This document shows positions 7,148 to 13,149 of a stretch of DNA of 17,844 nucleotides, one piece after another; position 1 is the first letter of the stretch, and each line of letters begins with the position of its first letter. A program made the translations under genes and the position numbers. This DNA comes from Hyphomonadaceae bacterium. GTDB lineage: Bacteria > Pseudomonadota > Alphaproteobacteria > Caulobacterales > Hyphomonadaceae. The stretch lies in the NCBI GenBank assembly GCA_030696545.1, contig JAUYSA010000471.1, positions 1 to 17,844 of the forward strand. Direction: 5' to 3'. The notes under the pieces were generated by a model. The model made no database searches. It was given only the letters and a program-made list of their open reading frames with translations, and was not told the DNA's origin.

Positions 7148-7888
7148 ATGACGAGGTGTGACGTGCAGGGCCGTTCAAGCAAGACTGAGGACGAATCCGA
7201 CGAGTACTATGTGGTGCCTGAAGAGGCGCTTCAGTTCCTTCCTGAGGAGTGGCGGAACGAGATCCAAACGATGGTGCATGACGGACGCGCCGTCTTAAAA
7301 TCTGTCGATCGAGAGCTATCGCAGCTCTCCAGACTGGCAAATTCGTTCGGCACTCTGGTGACCCTAAAGCATGTTCAGAAGCGCCTGTCCCAGTACAGGT
7401 TCGCCGCGGACATGGATGCGATTCTCGACCTCGACATGCTGACCACGGCTTTCGTCGTCACCTACGTTCGGCTGCAACAAGGCGGAAGCGGCAGTGGGTT
7501 CTCGCGAGACGCCCTTCCCGAGCGACTTCGGCCCGTCCACGATCACATCATCGAGTTGCGAAATAAGAGGTTCGCGCACAACGCCGGCCACCACACCGTC
7601 TCCACTGCCATGGAAATCGGTTTCCGGGAGGAGCGGTTCGACATCAGGTTCAAGCTCAACATCGGATTCCAGGTGGGCGGCGCTACGGAGTGGCCGGAAC
7701 TCGTCGATTTCGTTGACGGCATGATCGCCGACCGCCAGGGCAAGATCGTTGCTAAGCTCAAAGAGAAAACAGGTCGGGAGTGGGTGCTGCCAACCGGGCC
7801 AGCGCCAGAATCGGAGGGCCGCCTCCAAACCGGAGCCGCCGAGAAGCCGTCAGTCCCCACGTCGGCGGCACAAGATCATGTGGACTGA
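7148..7888 (+). CDS. Putative HEPN-domain protein C, 246 aa
   Basis: Third gene of the cassette, 40 bases after the second. IELRNKRFAHN (residues 135-145) holds Arg138-Asn139-x4-His144, a clear R-x5-H HEPN-type motif of the form also found in AbiU2-like and other helical RNase-type proteins. Helices before it (40-85 and 88-110) fit the fold. The C-terminal tail (210-246) is low-complexity and probably disordered. It is not a close copy of the first HEPN-like protein, so this is not a recent duplication. ATG at 7148 has a weak ribosome site; GTG at 7163 has GAGGTG upstream and is a good alternative, giving 241 residues. Function is inferred only from motif and context. Confidence 0.7.
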   Translation: MTRCDVQGRSSKTEDESDEYYVVPEEALQFLPEEWRNEIQTMVHDGRAVLKSVDRELSQLSRLANSFGTLVTLKHVQKRLSQYRFAADMDAILDLDMLTTAFVVTYVRLQQGGSGSGFSRDALPERLRPVHDHIIELRNKRFAHNAGHHTVSTAMEIGFREERFDIRFKLNIGFQVGGATEWPELVDFVDGMIADRQGKIVAKLKEKTGREWVLPTGPAPESEGRLQTGAAEKPSVPTSAAQDHVD

Positions 7889-7974
7889 AATCCTGCGCTG
7901 AAGGTCGTGTTTCTGAAGCGCTGCCCGAGTCCGCTCCTGGCGCAACCGAGACGCTGCGCGAGCACGCCACCGCC

Positions 7975-8712
7975 CTAAGCCTTTGCAGGCTTCTTATTGA
8001 CTGCCCGCTTCGCAGCTTTTGCGAACGTCTCCATCTTCTTGTTCAACAGATCATTCGCGAAGGCGCGGATCATGAATGCCTCCATGTCGTCGATCAGGTC
8101 GATTCGCACTTCATAAGCGCTGAAATAGGCTGCCAGCGCACTCAATGGCACCGCCCTTTGTACGATCTGGCGAGACTTTTCGTCCGAGGGCTTGAATGCG
8201 ATCGCCTTCTTGTCTGGGTGAGCCACGCGTCGAAGGAGCTGCAGGTTCTGGCGGTCGCGATTAAACGCCGCCTTCATTTCGTTCCAGAGCGGCTGCGTTT
8301 TCGCCTGCCCGGCGTAGAGCGCGCGACCACGGCTGTCGTAGAAGATGTAGATACCAGAGGCCTTCTCGAGCTGGTTCTTGAGGCCCGCTCGATACGGGTG
8401 CGACTTGCCGTCAACGTTCACCTCAAAAAGTTCGTGTAGCTTCCCGCCACGCTGATTCAACTCAGCATCGACAGGGTAGAATTCCACGACGGGCTTTACC
8501 GGACTGGAAAGCGCGCGTTGTTCACCCACGCGCACGGCTCGCTGGACTAGGTTGGCGACCCTGAGCGGCGTCAGGTTCGCTTCCGTCTTGAAAGCGCTCA
8601 GTTGGGCGACGTGCATCCCCAAGTGTTTCGCGATCGCCCCCTCAGTCGGAGGCTCGCCGTCCGCCGTGAGCTTTTTCCGAATCGCCGCAATTACTTCTGC
8701 CCCCGACGCCAT
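7975..8712 (-). CDS. GIY-YIG nuclease-domain protein with N-terminal HTH
   Basis: A 245-residue protein. Residues about 23-60 (TEGAIAKHLGMHVAQLSAFK) look like a small helix-turn-helix DNA-binding domain. Residues about 118-225 form a GIY-YIG domain: SGIYIFYDSRGRALYAGQAK supplies the GIY (120-122) and YAG (133-135) strands, and Glu211 with Asn220/Asn224 in MEAFMIRAFANDLLNKK supplies the metal-binding Glu and end motif. The C-terminus is Lys/Ala-rich. GIY-YIG enzymes nick or cut DNA in repair, homing and restriction, so a cutter guided by its own HTH is plausible. ATG at 8712 has GGGAAG upstream. It converges on the HEPN cassette with an 86-base gap and no obvious terminator between them. Its target is unknown. 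Confidence 0.8.
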   Translation of the reverse strand: MASGAEVIAAIRKKLTADGEPPTEGAIAKHLGMHVAQLSAFKTEANLTPLRVANLVQRAVRVGEQRALSSPVKPVVEFYPVDAELNQRGGKLHELFEVNVDGKSHPYRAGLKNQLEKASGIYIFYDSRGRALYAGQAKTQPLWNEMKAAFNRDRQNLQLLRRVAHPDKKAIAFKPSDEKSRQIVQRAVPLSALAAYFSAYEVRIDLIDDMEAFMIRAFANDLLNKKMETFAKAAKRAVNKKPAKA

Positions 8713-8926
8713 GACCGCTCTGCTTCCCCATCGCCAAATTGATGATGGAGAACATCAAGGTACAGGCGTGGCCTGTCGAGGCCCACGTCACGTATGCGGT
8801 GACATCGTCAGGCCTTGCTGAGGCGCTAGCGCCAAGGTCGCCTTTCTGGAGCGGCTCCGACTTCCGCTTCAGGCGCGGAACAGACGTCATCCCGCACTAC
8901 AATCACATGCGGCAGGGGAGGCGGTA

Positions 8927-9214
8927 TCAGAAAATGCCCACGGCACCTTGTGCCCATACCAGGGCCACGGCGCTAGCGGACAAAGCCAGAATTACGAGTT
9001 TAAGCGTCGAGCGCAGCGGGCTGCGGATGATTGCCTCGAACATCGCGCCGGCAATCCCTAGGAGGCCGCCGGCGGCCATAAAGTCGCTTGCGGTCCAAGC
9101 GACCTCCTCGGTGAACTGCATCGCCACGAGCGGGGCGAGCAGCAGGGCACAGATCAATCCCCAAACACCGTACCGCAAAGCCGTTAGGGACGAAGCTTTG
9201 TGCGTCGCGATCAT
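8927..9214 (-). CDS. Small integral membrane protein, 95 aa
   Basis: Three hydrophobic segments: about 17-34 (VWGLICALLLAPLVAMQF), 42-60 and 72-92. The motif LVAMQFTEEVAWTASDF is typical of a small membrane family I have seen in Sphingomonadales and Caulobacterales, whose members usually start 'L-x-APLVAMQFTDEV'. Those normally continue after 'W-x-NGAVGI' with an IG-x-E-x-NPAN tail; here the protein stops straight after GAVGIF, so the tail appears lost or has been replaced by a stop. ATG at 9214 is preceded by GGAGCTATCAG. A longer frame reaching 9454 adds low-quality Arg/Ser-rich sequence and is not the likely start. Function unknown. The 214 bases between this gene and the GIY-YIG gene have no decisive gene. 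Confidence 0.7.
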   Translation of the reverse strand: MIATHKASSLTALRYGVWGLICALLLAPLVAMQFTEEVAWTASDFMAAGGLLGIAGAMFEAIIRSPLRSTLKLVILALSASAVALVWAQGAVGIF

Positions 9215-9272
9215 CTGATAGCTCCGGTTGCAGCGAGCGCAGTATCGCACCAGAGGAGCATCGCGCGTCGGT

Positions 9273-9335
9273 TTGAGGAGCGCGCGACCCTTCGGACTAA
9301 AATGGAAAGTCCCGGCGGATGCGTGCCGCCGGGAC
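9273..9335 (+). promoter_or_regulatory. Possible promoter and 10-bp leader hairpin before a lipoprotein gene
   Basis: TTGAGG (9273) and TAAAAT (9298) are spaced by 19 bases, a loose sigma-70-like pair. Right after it, GTCCCGGCGG and CCGCCGGGAC (9309-9318 and 9326-9335) form a perfect 10-bp stem with a 7-base loop. A transcript from here would carry the hairpin in a leader of about 150 bases before the lipoprotein start at 9460. Read on the other strand, the stem is followed by TTTCCATTTT and could be a terminator instead. The stem is certain; its role is not. Confidence 0.35.
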
Positions 9336-9459
9336 CCAAGGAGATACGCCGGATGCGTCCCAGCGTAGGAACCGTAAAGCCGAGCCGCTCGCCAAGTTCC
9401 TGATGAACCAATCACGCTCTCGTGCGCTAAAGCTTGGCTATCAGGCAAGGACACACACG

Positions 9460-9717
9460 ATGCGAATGATCCACGTACTGCCCGCCGCCGTTGCGGCGCT
9501 TTTCCTGACGGCCTGCGAGAGCCAAGCCGACAAGCAAGCCGAAGTGAAGGCGGACGCCCTCGAAGCGCAGGCGGCGGCGGCGCCGAACGAGGCTCAGGAA
9601 AAGGCCCTCAACGAGAAGGCCGACGTTATAGAGCAGCAAGCGGGGAACGCCGACGGCGGCGCAACCACGGGCAATACCCCGACCACCAACGCGGCCGACG
9701 TGCCGGCGCCGAAGTAA
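9460..9717 (+). CDS. Small lipoprotein, 85 aa
   Basis: The start MRMIHVLPAAVAALFLTAC is a lipoprotein signal peptide with lipobox LTAC; Cys19 would be lipidated and the rest placed in the periplasm on a membrane. The mature part is an Ala/Glu/Lys-rich helix (residues 22-60, coiled-coil-like) followed by a Gly/Thr/Asn/Pro-rich tail. No enzyme motif is present. ATG at 9460 has AAGG nine bases upstream and gives a normal signal peptide; earlier in-frame starts would spoil it. It stands alone, with a hairpin in its presumed leader and another after its stop. Similar small lipoproteins are often stress-induced, but nothing here proves it. Confidence 0.8.
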   Translation: MRMIHVLPAAVAALFLTACESQADKQAEVKADALEAQAAAAPNEAQEKALNEKADVIEQQAGNADGGATTGNTPTTNAADVPAPK

Positions 9718-9760
9718 CAGCGCTCAGCGCCGCCAGAAGTGCATCACAGTTGCTTTTGCG

Positions 9761-9786
9761 AGCCCTCGGCCGATTGGCCGGGGGCT
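9761..9786 (+). terminator. Candidate terminator after the lipoprotein gene
   Basis: AGCCC-T-CGGCC pairs with GGCCG-G-GGGCT around a GATT loop: 11 pairs including one T-G wobble. It lies 43 bases after the stop at 9717. The following bases (TCGCCTT) are only weakly T-rich, so termination is likely but not certain. Confidence 0.5.
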
Positions 9787-9859
9787 TCGCCTTGAGCCTT
9801 CACATTCATTTCTGGGTTGGCACACACGTTGCCGAAAGCAACCCGGAGAGGGATGCGCT

Positions 9860-10054
9860 GTGTCGAATTACCACTTCTACCTGCTCGATGAGGGCGACGA
9901 GATCCTGAATATCATTGATCTCGAACTCGCAGGCGATGATGCGGCGAGCGCTCACGCCAGGGCGCTGCTAGCGCGCTGCCACGCCGTGGAGTTCATGCGA
10001 GGTTCAGTCGTGCTCGGCAAAATTGCTGCGGACACCAACAGCCCGACTACGTGA
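9860..10054 (+). CDS. DUF6894-like small protein, 64 aa
   Basis: A 64-residue protein starting SNYHFYLLDEGDEILNIIDL. It resembles the small alphaproteobacterial DUF6894 proteins, which begin with a short Tyr/Phe-rich strand, an acidic turn and a 'D-x-EG-x-EL' segment, then an Ala-rich helix (AGDDAASAHARALLARC). The function of that family is unknown. GTG at 9860 is preceded by GGAGAGGGA, a usable ribosome site. No membrane segment or signal peptide. It is monocistronic as far as visible. Confidence 0.6.
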   Translation: MSNYHFYLLDEGDEILNIIDLELAGDDAASAHARALLARCHAVEFMRGSVVLGKIAADTNSPTT

Positions 10055-10418
10055 TGAGCTATCCCACCTACGAACACCGAAAAGGTCCGCTGTTCTGGTG
10101 TTGGCTTGCAAGCTACCCCGGCGTGGGCAGTGCGTCTGGTCGCGCCTGTTCTCAGCCCAGCGCGCGATGGGCGGCGCGATCATGGATCAGACAAGTTCGA
10201 GGCAAGCTCGATAGCGCGCAGGTCACCAGATGATGGTTTGCCGCCGAATGACCCGCTTGTTGCCATCGGCTCTAGCTGTCGCGCGGGTGAAAATAGCACC
10301 GAGCGTGCCTTCAATTGGCTCTATCTGCGCGTCAGGCGCACCGCCTAACGCGTGCCCTCATACCGTCGCGTCCGGGGGCGCGAACGGCGCACTTCAACTG
10401 GATTTGCCTCAGCGACGA
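10055..10418. other. Gap without a convincing gene
   Basis: Overlapping plus-strand frames (10023-10214, 10051-10233, 10106-10348) are rich in Arg, Ser and Cys, have no ribosome sites and match nothing I recognise. On the minus strand only a 28-codon frame without a ribosome site occurs. No RNA gene, repeat or terminator was seen. Confidence 0.4.
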
Positions 10419-10493
10419 TCATCGCAGGCCGAAAAATCCCGCGACAATCAGAACCACGACAACCAAGCCCACGATGTAGATGATCTTGTTCAT
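10419..10493 (-). CDS. 24-aa single-helix membrane protein
   Basis: A very short gene: MNKIIYIVGLVVVVLIVAGF followed by FGLR and TGA. A basic N-terminus, one hydrophobic helix of about 18 residues and a positively charged end give a complete single-pass inner-membrane protein. Closely similar tiny proteins (MNKI-x-YIVG-x-VV...GFFGLR) occur across alphaproteobacteria to my knowledge, with no known function. ATG at 10493 has GGGAG about 8 bases upstream. It shares strand with the lipoprotein gene at 10631-10900, 137 bases behind it, and could be co-transcribed. The matching pattern and ribosome site make it likely real. Confidence 0.7.
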   Translation of the reverse strand: MNKIIYIVGLVVVVLIVAGFFGLR

Positions 10494-10630
10494 AGTAGAA
10501 CTCCCTTAAGTTGCCTTTCAGCGCTGCCCTAAAACAACATTGCTGCTGAGACCAGTCATCGCCCAAGCTCTACTAGGGCGTCCCGGCACGACCTGGGCCG
10601 TGTGAACAGTGGGCCGAAGAGCCCACGCCG

Positions 10631-10900
10631 CTAACGCGTCCGAGCTGCCGCATCCGCGGCGGCGTCGGCCTTCCGAGCGGCCGTTCCGGCTGCCGCTGCC
10701 GTATTGTCGGCTGCGTTGTCTACGGCTGCCGCGGTGTTGGCGGCGGCAACGTTAGCGTTGGCAGCGGTGTCGTTCGCCGCCGATGCCGTAGCAGCCCCCG
10801 CATGATCGGCGGCCGCAGCGGCGTGGTCTTCGGTGTTTTGCGAACATGCGACCAGAGACAGTGACGCAACAAGGGTTAGAAGCTGAACTGGTAGGCGCAT
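10631..10900 (-). CDS. Alanine-rich small lipoprotein, 89 aa
   Basis: The signal peptide MRLPVQLLTLVASLSLVAC ends in lipobox LVAC (Cys19). The mature chain is roughly half alanine, with Asp, Asn and Thr spaced through it (for instance ANVAAANTAAAVDNAADN), so it should form one long amphipathic helix, similar in style to Lpp or entericidin-type lipoproteins although not homologous by eye. I chose ATG at 10900 because AAGGAG lies just upstream; an earlier start at 10939 would place extra residues before the signal peptide. An 18-base perfect hairpin at 10609-10626 follows the stop but lacks a T-run. Role is probably structural or stress-related in the envelope; unproven. Confidence 0.75.
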   Translation of the reverse strand: MRLPVQLLTLVASLSLVACSQNTEDHAAAAADHAGAATASAANDTAANANVAAANTAAAVDNAADNTAAAAGTAARKADAAADAAARTR

Positions 10901-11133
10901 CGATATCTCCTTCGTGACAGGCAAGCTTAAGTGCGCCACCGTACGAAAGGTTCAGTTCCAGTTGGTCGACGACGCCCTGCGTAACTTCTGCTGTTGGCGC
11001 CCAGCCGAATTTCCGACCGTGGCGCAGGGTGGATGGCGACTGGCCTTGATCCGGGCGGGTTGAATTGACTTCGCCCGCTCGGCGGCGCGACCTTTACTGG
11101 CGGGTTCACACAGTTGGGACGGTGGAGGCTTCG

Positions 11134-11355
11134 ATGGCAATCAAGATCACGGCGCTCAAGAATGGGCCCTATATGGTCGAAGGCAATCTCGCCGAACTCG
11201 CGCTTACCGACGCTGCTGGCGCGCCCTACGATCTCACTAGCAAGCCCAAGGCTTTCCTGTGTCGCTGTGGAGCCTCCACGACAAAGCCATTCTGCGACGG
11301 CCAGCATTCGAAAATCGGCTTCCAGGCGGCCGAAGCTGCGGTCCGTGGCGGTTGA
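11134..11355 (+). CDS. CDGSH iron-sulfur domain protein
   Basis: A 73-residue protein with one CDGSH zinc-finger-like domain: CRCGASTTKPFCDGQH (residues 43-58) supplies three cysteines (43, 45, 54) and His58, the 3Cys-1His set that binds a redox-active [2Fe-2S] cluster. The usual Ser of CDGSH is Gln here. The preceding segment MAIKITALKNGPYMVEGNL is the family's N-terminal strand. Such bacterial proteins are soluble electron or cluster carriers, with no specific partner known here. ATG at 11134 has GGAGG about 5 bases upstream. It is a single gene; a small stem (11346-11362) overlaps its stop codon. Confidence 0.92.
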   Translation: MAIKITALKNGPYMVEGNLAELALTDAAGAPYDLTSKPKAFLCRCGASTTKPFCDGQHSKIGFQAAEAAVRGG

Positions 11356-11554
11356 GCCGCCATCGGCAGTTTCAATGCTCTTTCCTGGGAGTCCTGGTGT
11401 CAGCGCGGCCAATTTTGCGCTGGCTGAACGGCAGCTATCTGGAAACGAGTTAGCGTCCGCTCTGGCGCAGGGTCGGCGTTGACCACGCTGATCAACCAGC
11501 CTGAAACGCTGAGTCTTCATCGTGGCGGCGAGGGACATTTCCTGGAGAACAGGA

Positions 11555-12181
11555 ATGGCTCAGCTCGACTTTTTCCGCCCGGTTCCCACGCCATGGAATG
11601 CTCGTCGCATCATAGGCCCCAAGCCGCCATTCAAGCCGAAACATGTCTGGGCGATCCGCCAGCAGTTGAAGAACGCTGGGCGCATTCGCGACTTAGCGCT
11701 CTTCGACTGCGCGATCGACGCCAAGCTGCGCGGTTGTGATCTGGTGAAGCTGAGGGTCAGCGACGTAGCGCCTGGCGGATCTCTGCGCGAGCGCGCGACA
11801 GTGATCCAACAGAAGACTGGCCGCCCGGTCCCCTTTGAGATCACCGAAACCACGCGTAGCGCGCTCAACGCCTGGCTTGCGCGTCGAGGCGAGCGGGCGA
11901 ACGATTGGTTGTTCCCCAGCCGCAGCCGGCCGGGAGAGCACATCAGCACGCGTCAGTACGCGCGGCTTGTCGACCGTTGGGTTGCGATGATCGATCTCGA
12001 GCCGCGGGCTTATGGCACGCACAGCCTACGCCGAACCAAGGTGGCGCTGCTCTATAAGAAGACCGGCAACATCCGCGCCTGTCAGCTATTGCTCGGACAT
12101 CGCAAACTCGAAAGCACCGTGCGTTACCTGGGAATTGAGGTCGATGACGCGCTAGCCATGTCGGAGCAGGTCGACCTCTGA
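11555..12181 (+). CDS. Short tyrosine recombinase / integrase
   Basis: A 208-residue tyrosine recombinase consisting of the catalytic domain with almost no N-terminal core-binding domain. All catalytic positions are present: Arg59 (AKLRGCDLVKL), Lys87 (QQKTGR), His156 and Arg159 (THSLRR), His182 (LLGHRKL) and Tyr191 (VRYLG). It would cut and rejoin DNA through a 3'-phosphotyrosine link. The start is ATG at 11555, with AGGA directly before it and GGAGAA further up; a longer start at 11522 is possible. The lack of the DNA-gripping N-terminal domain is shared with a class of small integrases in alphaproteobacteria, whose targets are unclear. No matching att repeats are seen nearby. An IS1182-like fragment begins about 45 bases downstream. 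Confidence 0.9.
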   Translation: MAQLDFFRPVPTPWNARRIIGPKPPFKPKHVWAIRQQLKNAGRIRDLALFDCAIDAKLRGCDLVKLRVSDVAPGGSLRERATVIQQKTGRPVPFEITETTRSALNAWLARRGERANDWLFPSRSRPGEHISTRQYARLVDRWVAMIDLEPRAYGTHSLRRTKVALLYKKTGNIRACQLLLGHRKLESTVRYLGIEVDDALAMSEQVDL

Positions 12182-12285
12182 CGACAGGCGTGGAGCGGAC
12201 CTCAGCAACTTCCGCCAGGGGTGGAGGCTGTGTGAAAACGGTCGAGTCGGCTAGGATTTCTGGAGGTGATACTCCGGGGGCTTAG

Positions 12286-12687
12286 ATGAAGCGCTTCGTT
12301 GAGAGTGAAGACCGCCGGCAGGGTGTCCTGCTTCCCGAATATCTCGAAGACTACGTGGCCGAGGACAACCCGGTCCGGGTGATCGACGTGTTTGTCGATG
12401 AGCTGGATTTGGGCGGGCTGGGGTTTGAGGGCGTGATCCCTGAAGCGACCGGCCGTCCGTGCTATCATCCGGGCGTGCTGCTCAAGATTTATGTCTACGG
12501 CTACATCAACCAGGTGCAGTCCAGCCGCCGGCTGGAGCGTGAGGCGCAGGCCGGCGGAGTGGGGAATGTGGCTAGATCTTTCGACGGATGCTGCCGACGT
12601 CATTGCGGCGGTGCGGCCGGAGCGGTTCGAGCTGCGAGCGACTGCCTAAACGCTTTCGTGCACACCTCCGGAGCCGCACCGCGTTGA
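12286..12687 (+). pseudogene. IS1182-like transposase, 5' fragment only
   Basis: The first 88 codons match the N-terminal DUF772-type domain of IS1182-like (IS5-superfamily) transposases: MKRFVESEDRRQGVLLPEYL, then DDYVAEDNPVRVIDVF-like sequence, GFEGVIPEATGRPCYHP, LLKIYVYGYINQVQSSRRLE and REAQ. Normally 'RNVELMWLTGRL' follows; here homology ends at 12549 and the frame runs into unrelated Arg/Cys-rich residues until 12687. The catalytic DDE residues are absent, so it is dead. The element's left end is probably near 12226 (GGCTGTGTGAAAACG, a typical left-end sequence for this group). The right end is missing, replaced at the break by another coding fragment. Confidence 0.8.
12551..12649 (+). 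pseudogene. C-terminal fragment of an unidentified protein fused at the IS break
   Basis: Starting two bases after the IS1182 homology ends, the +1 frame reads PAEWGMWLDLSTDAADVIAA, then VRPERFELRATA and TAA. The residue mix is that of a real protein, not a shadow frame. The pattern 'PAEW-x-x-WLD...AADV' recalls the C-terminal part of SOS-associated peptidase (SRAP/YedK) proteins, but this is a weak resemblance and I am not sure. No start is available, so it is a relic. Confidence 0.3.
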
Positions 12688-12704
12688 TCCGCGTTGACTC
12701 ACGT

Positions 12705-12719
12705 GTTCTCTAATTGTTC
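12705..12719 (+). promoter_or_regulatory. LexA (SOS) box of alphaproteobacterial type
   Basis: GTTCTCTAATTGTTC matches the alphaproteobacterial LexA operator GTTC-N7-GTTC exactly. It ends 11 bases before the ATG at 12731 and overlaps a TCTAAT -10-like hexamer at 12709, with TTGATC 19 bases upstream of it. That is the position for a repressor blocking the promoter. By eye it is the only such box in the window. Confidence 0.6.
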
Positions 12720-12730
12720 ACGTCGTCGGT

Positions 12731-13027
12731 ATGGGCTCTCGCAATTCAGACCGCATCCCCATCCAGATGCGACGACGCAAGTGCGAGACGGTTGCTGACA
12801 TGGCCGCCCAGGGTTGGGACGTGCTATCCAAGTGTCAGGCCTGTGGCTTGGTGATGCGTGTGAACCTGAAGATGATCGCGAAGGTCAGCGGCCCAGCCAC
12901 GAGCTTATGGAACCGAAAGCAACGGTGTCGCCGAGTTGGCTGCACGGGTTTTATCGAGTTCCAAGGCCGAGCGCCCGACATGCACTGGCACGAGACGCTG
13001 GCCGCACCCTCTGATGGCGAGATGTGA
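12731..13027 (+). CDS. Zinc-ribbon-like small protein, probably SOS-regulated
   Basis: A 98-residue basic protein with four well-placed cysteines: Cys35-x2-Cys38 (SKCQACGLVM) and Cys66-x4-Cys71 (QRCRRVGCTGF), a zinc-ribbon arrangement. Between them lies VNLKMIAKVSGPATSLWNRK, a segment I recognise from small uncharacterised proteins of Caulobacterales and relatives. The family's function is unknown to me. The ATG at 12731 has no strong ribosome site; a promoter at 12684-12714 would give a leader of only about ten bases. A perfect LexA box directly upstream suggests induction by DNA damage. A strong intrinsic terminator at 13098-13125 ends the transcript about 75 bases after the stop. Confidence 0.7.
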   Translation: MGSRNSDRIPIQMRRRKCETVADMAAQGWDVLSKCQACGLVMRVNLKMIAKVSGPATSLWNRKQRCRRVGCTGFIEFQGRAPDMHWHETLAAPSDGEM

Positions 13028-13074
13028 CGGAACAATTGCCAGCGATAAACGATTTGCAAGATAGGTCCGCGTCT

Positions 13075-13093
13075 CTGGGAGGACCTTCTCCAG
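13075..13093 (+). other. Bulged hairpin in the 3' untranslated region
   Basis: CTGG-G-AGG pairs with (T)CTCCAG: CTGG with CCAG, one bulged G, then A-T, G-C and a G-T wobble around a short ACCT loop. It lies just before the terminator at 13098. The core GGGAGGACCTTCTCC almost repeats the hairpin at 5226-5245. The 13028-13125 stretch could be a short 3' untranslated region or a small RNA with two hairpins. Confidence 0.35.
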
Positions 13094-13097
13094 TCAG

Positions 13098-13125
13098 CCC
13101 CCGGCGCCCCGACGCCGGGGGTTTT
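13098..13125 (+). terminator. Strong rho-independent terminator
   Basis: CCCCCGGCG and CGCCGGGGG form a perfect 9-bp GC stem around a 6-base loop, followed directly by TTTT. It lies 70 bases after the stop of the zinc-ribbon gene and is the best terminator in the window. Confidence 0.85.
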
Positions 13126-13149
13126 CATGTGCCCGGATGGACCGAGGCT

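Noticed and set aside
8739..9218. Plus-strand open frame of 159 codons over the GIY-YIG upstream region and the small membrane gene
   Set aside because: No ribosome site, and its second half is antisense to a recognisable membrane protein. The first 60 codons are protein-like in base use, but so is the opposite strand there, so it cannot be decided.
11375..11482. 35-codon plus-strand frame before the integrase
   Set aside because: No ribosome site and no recognisable similarity.
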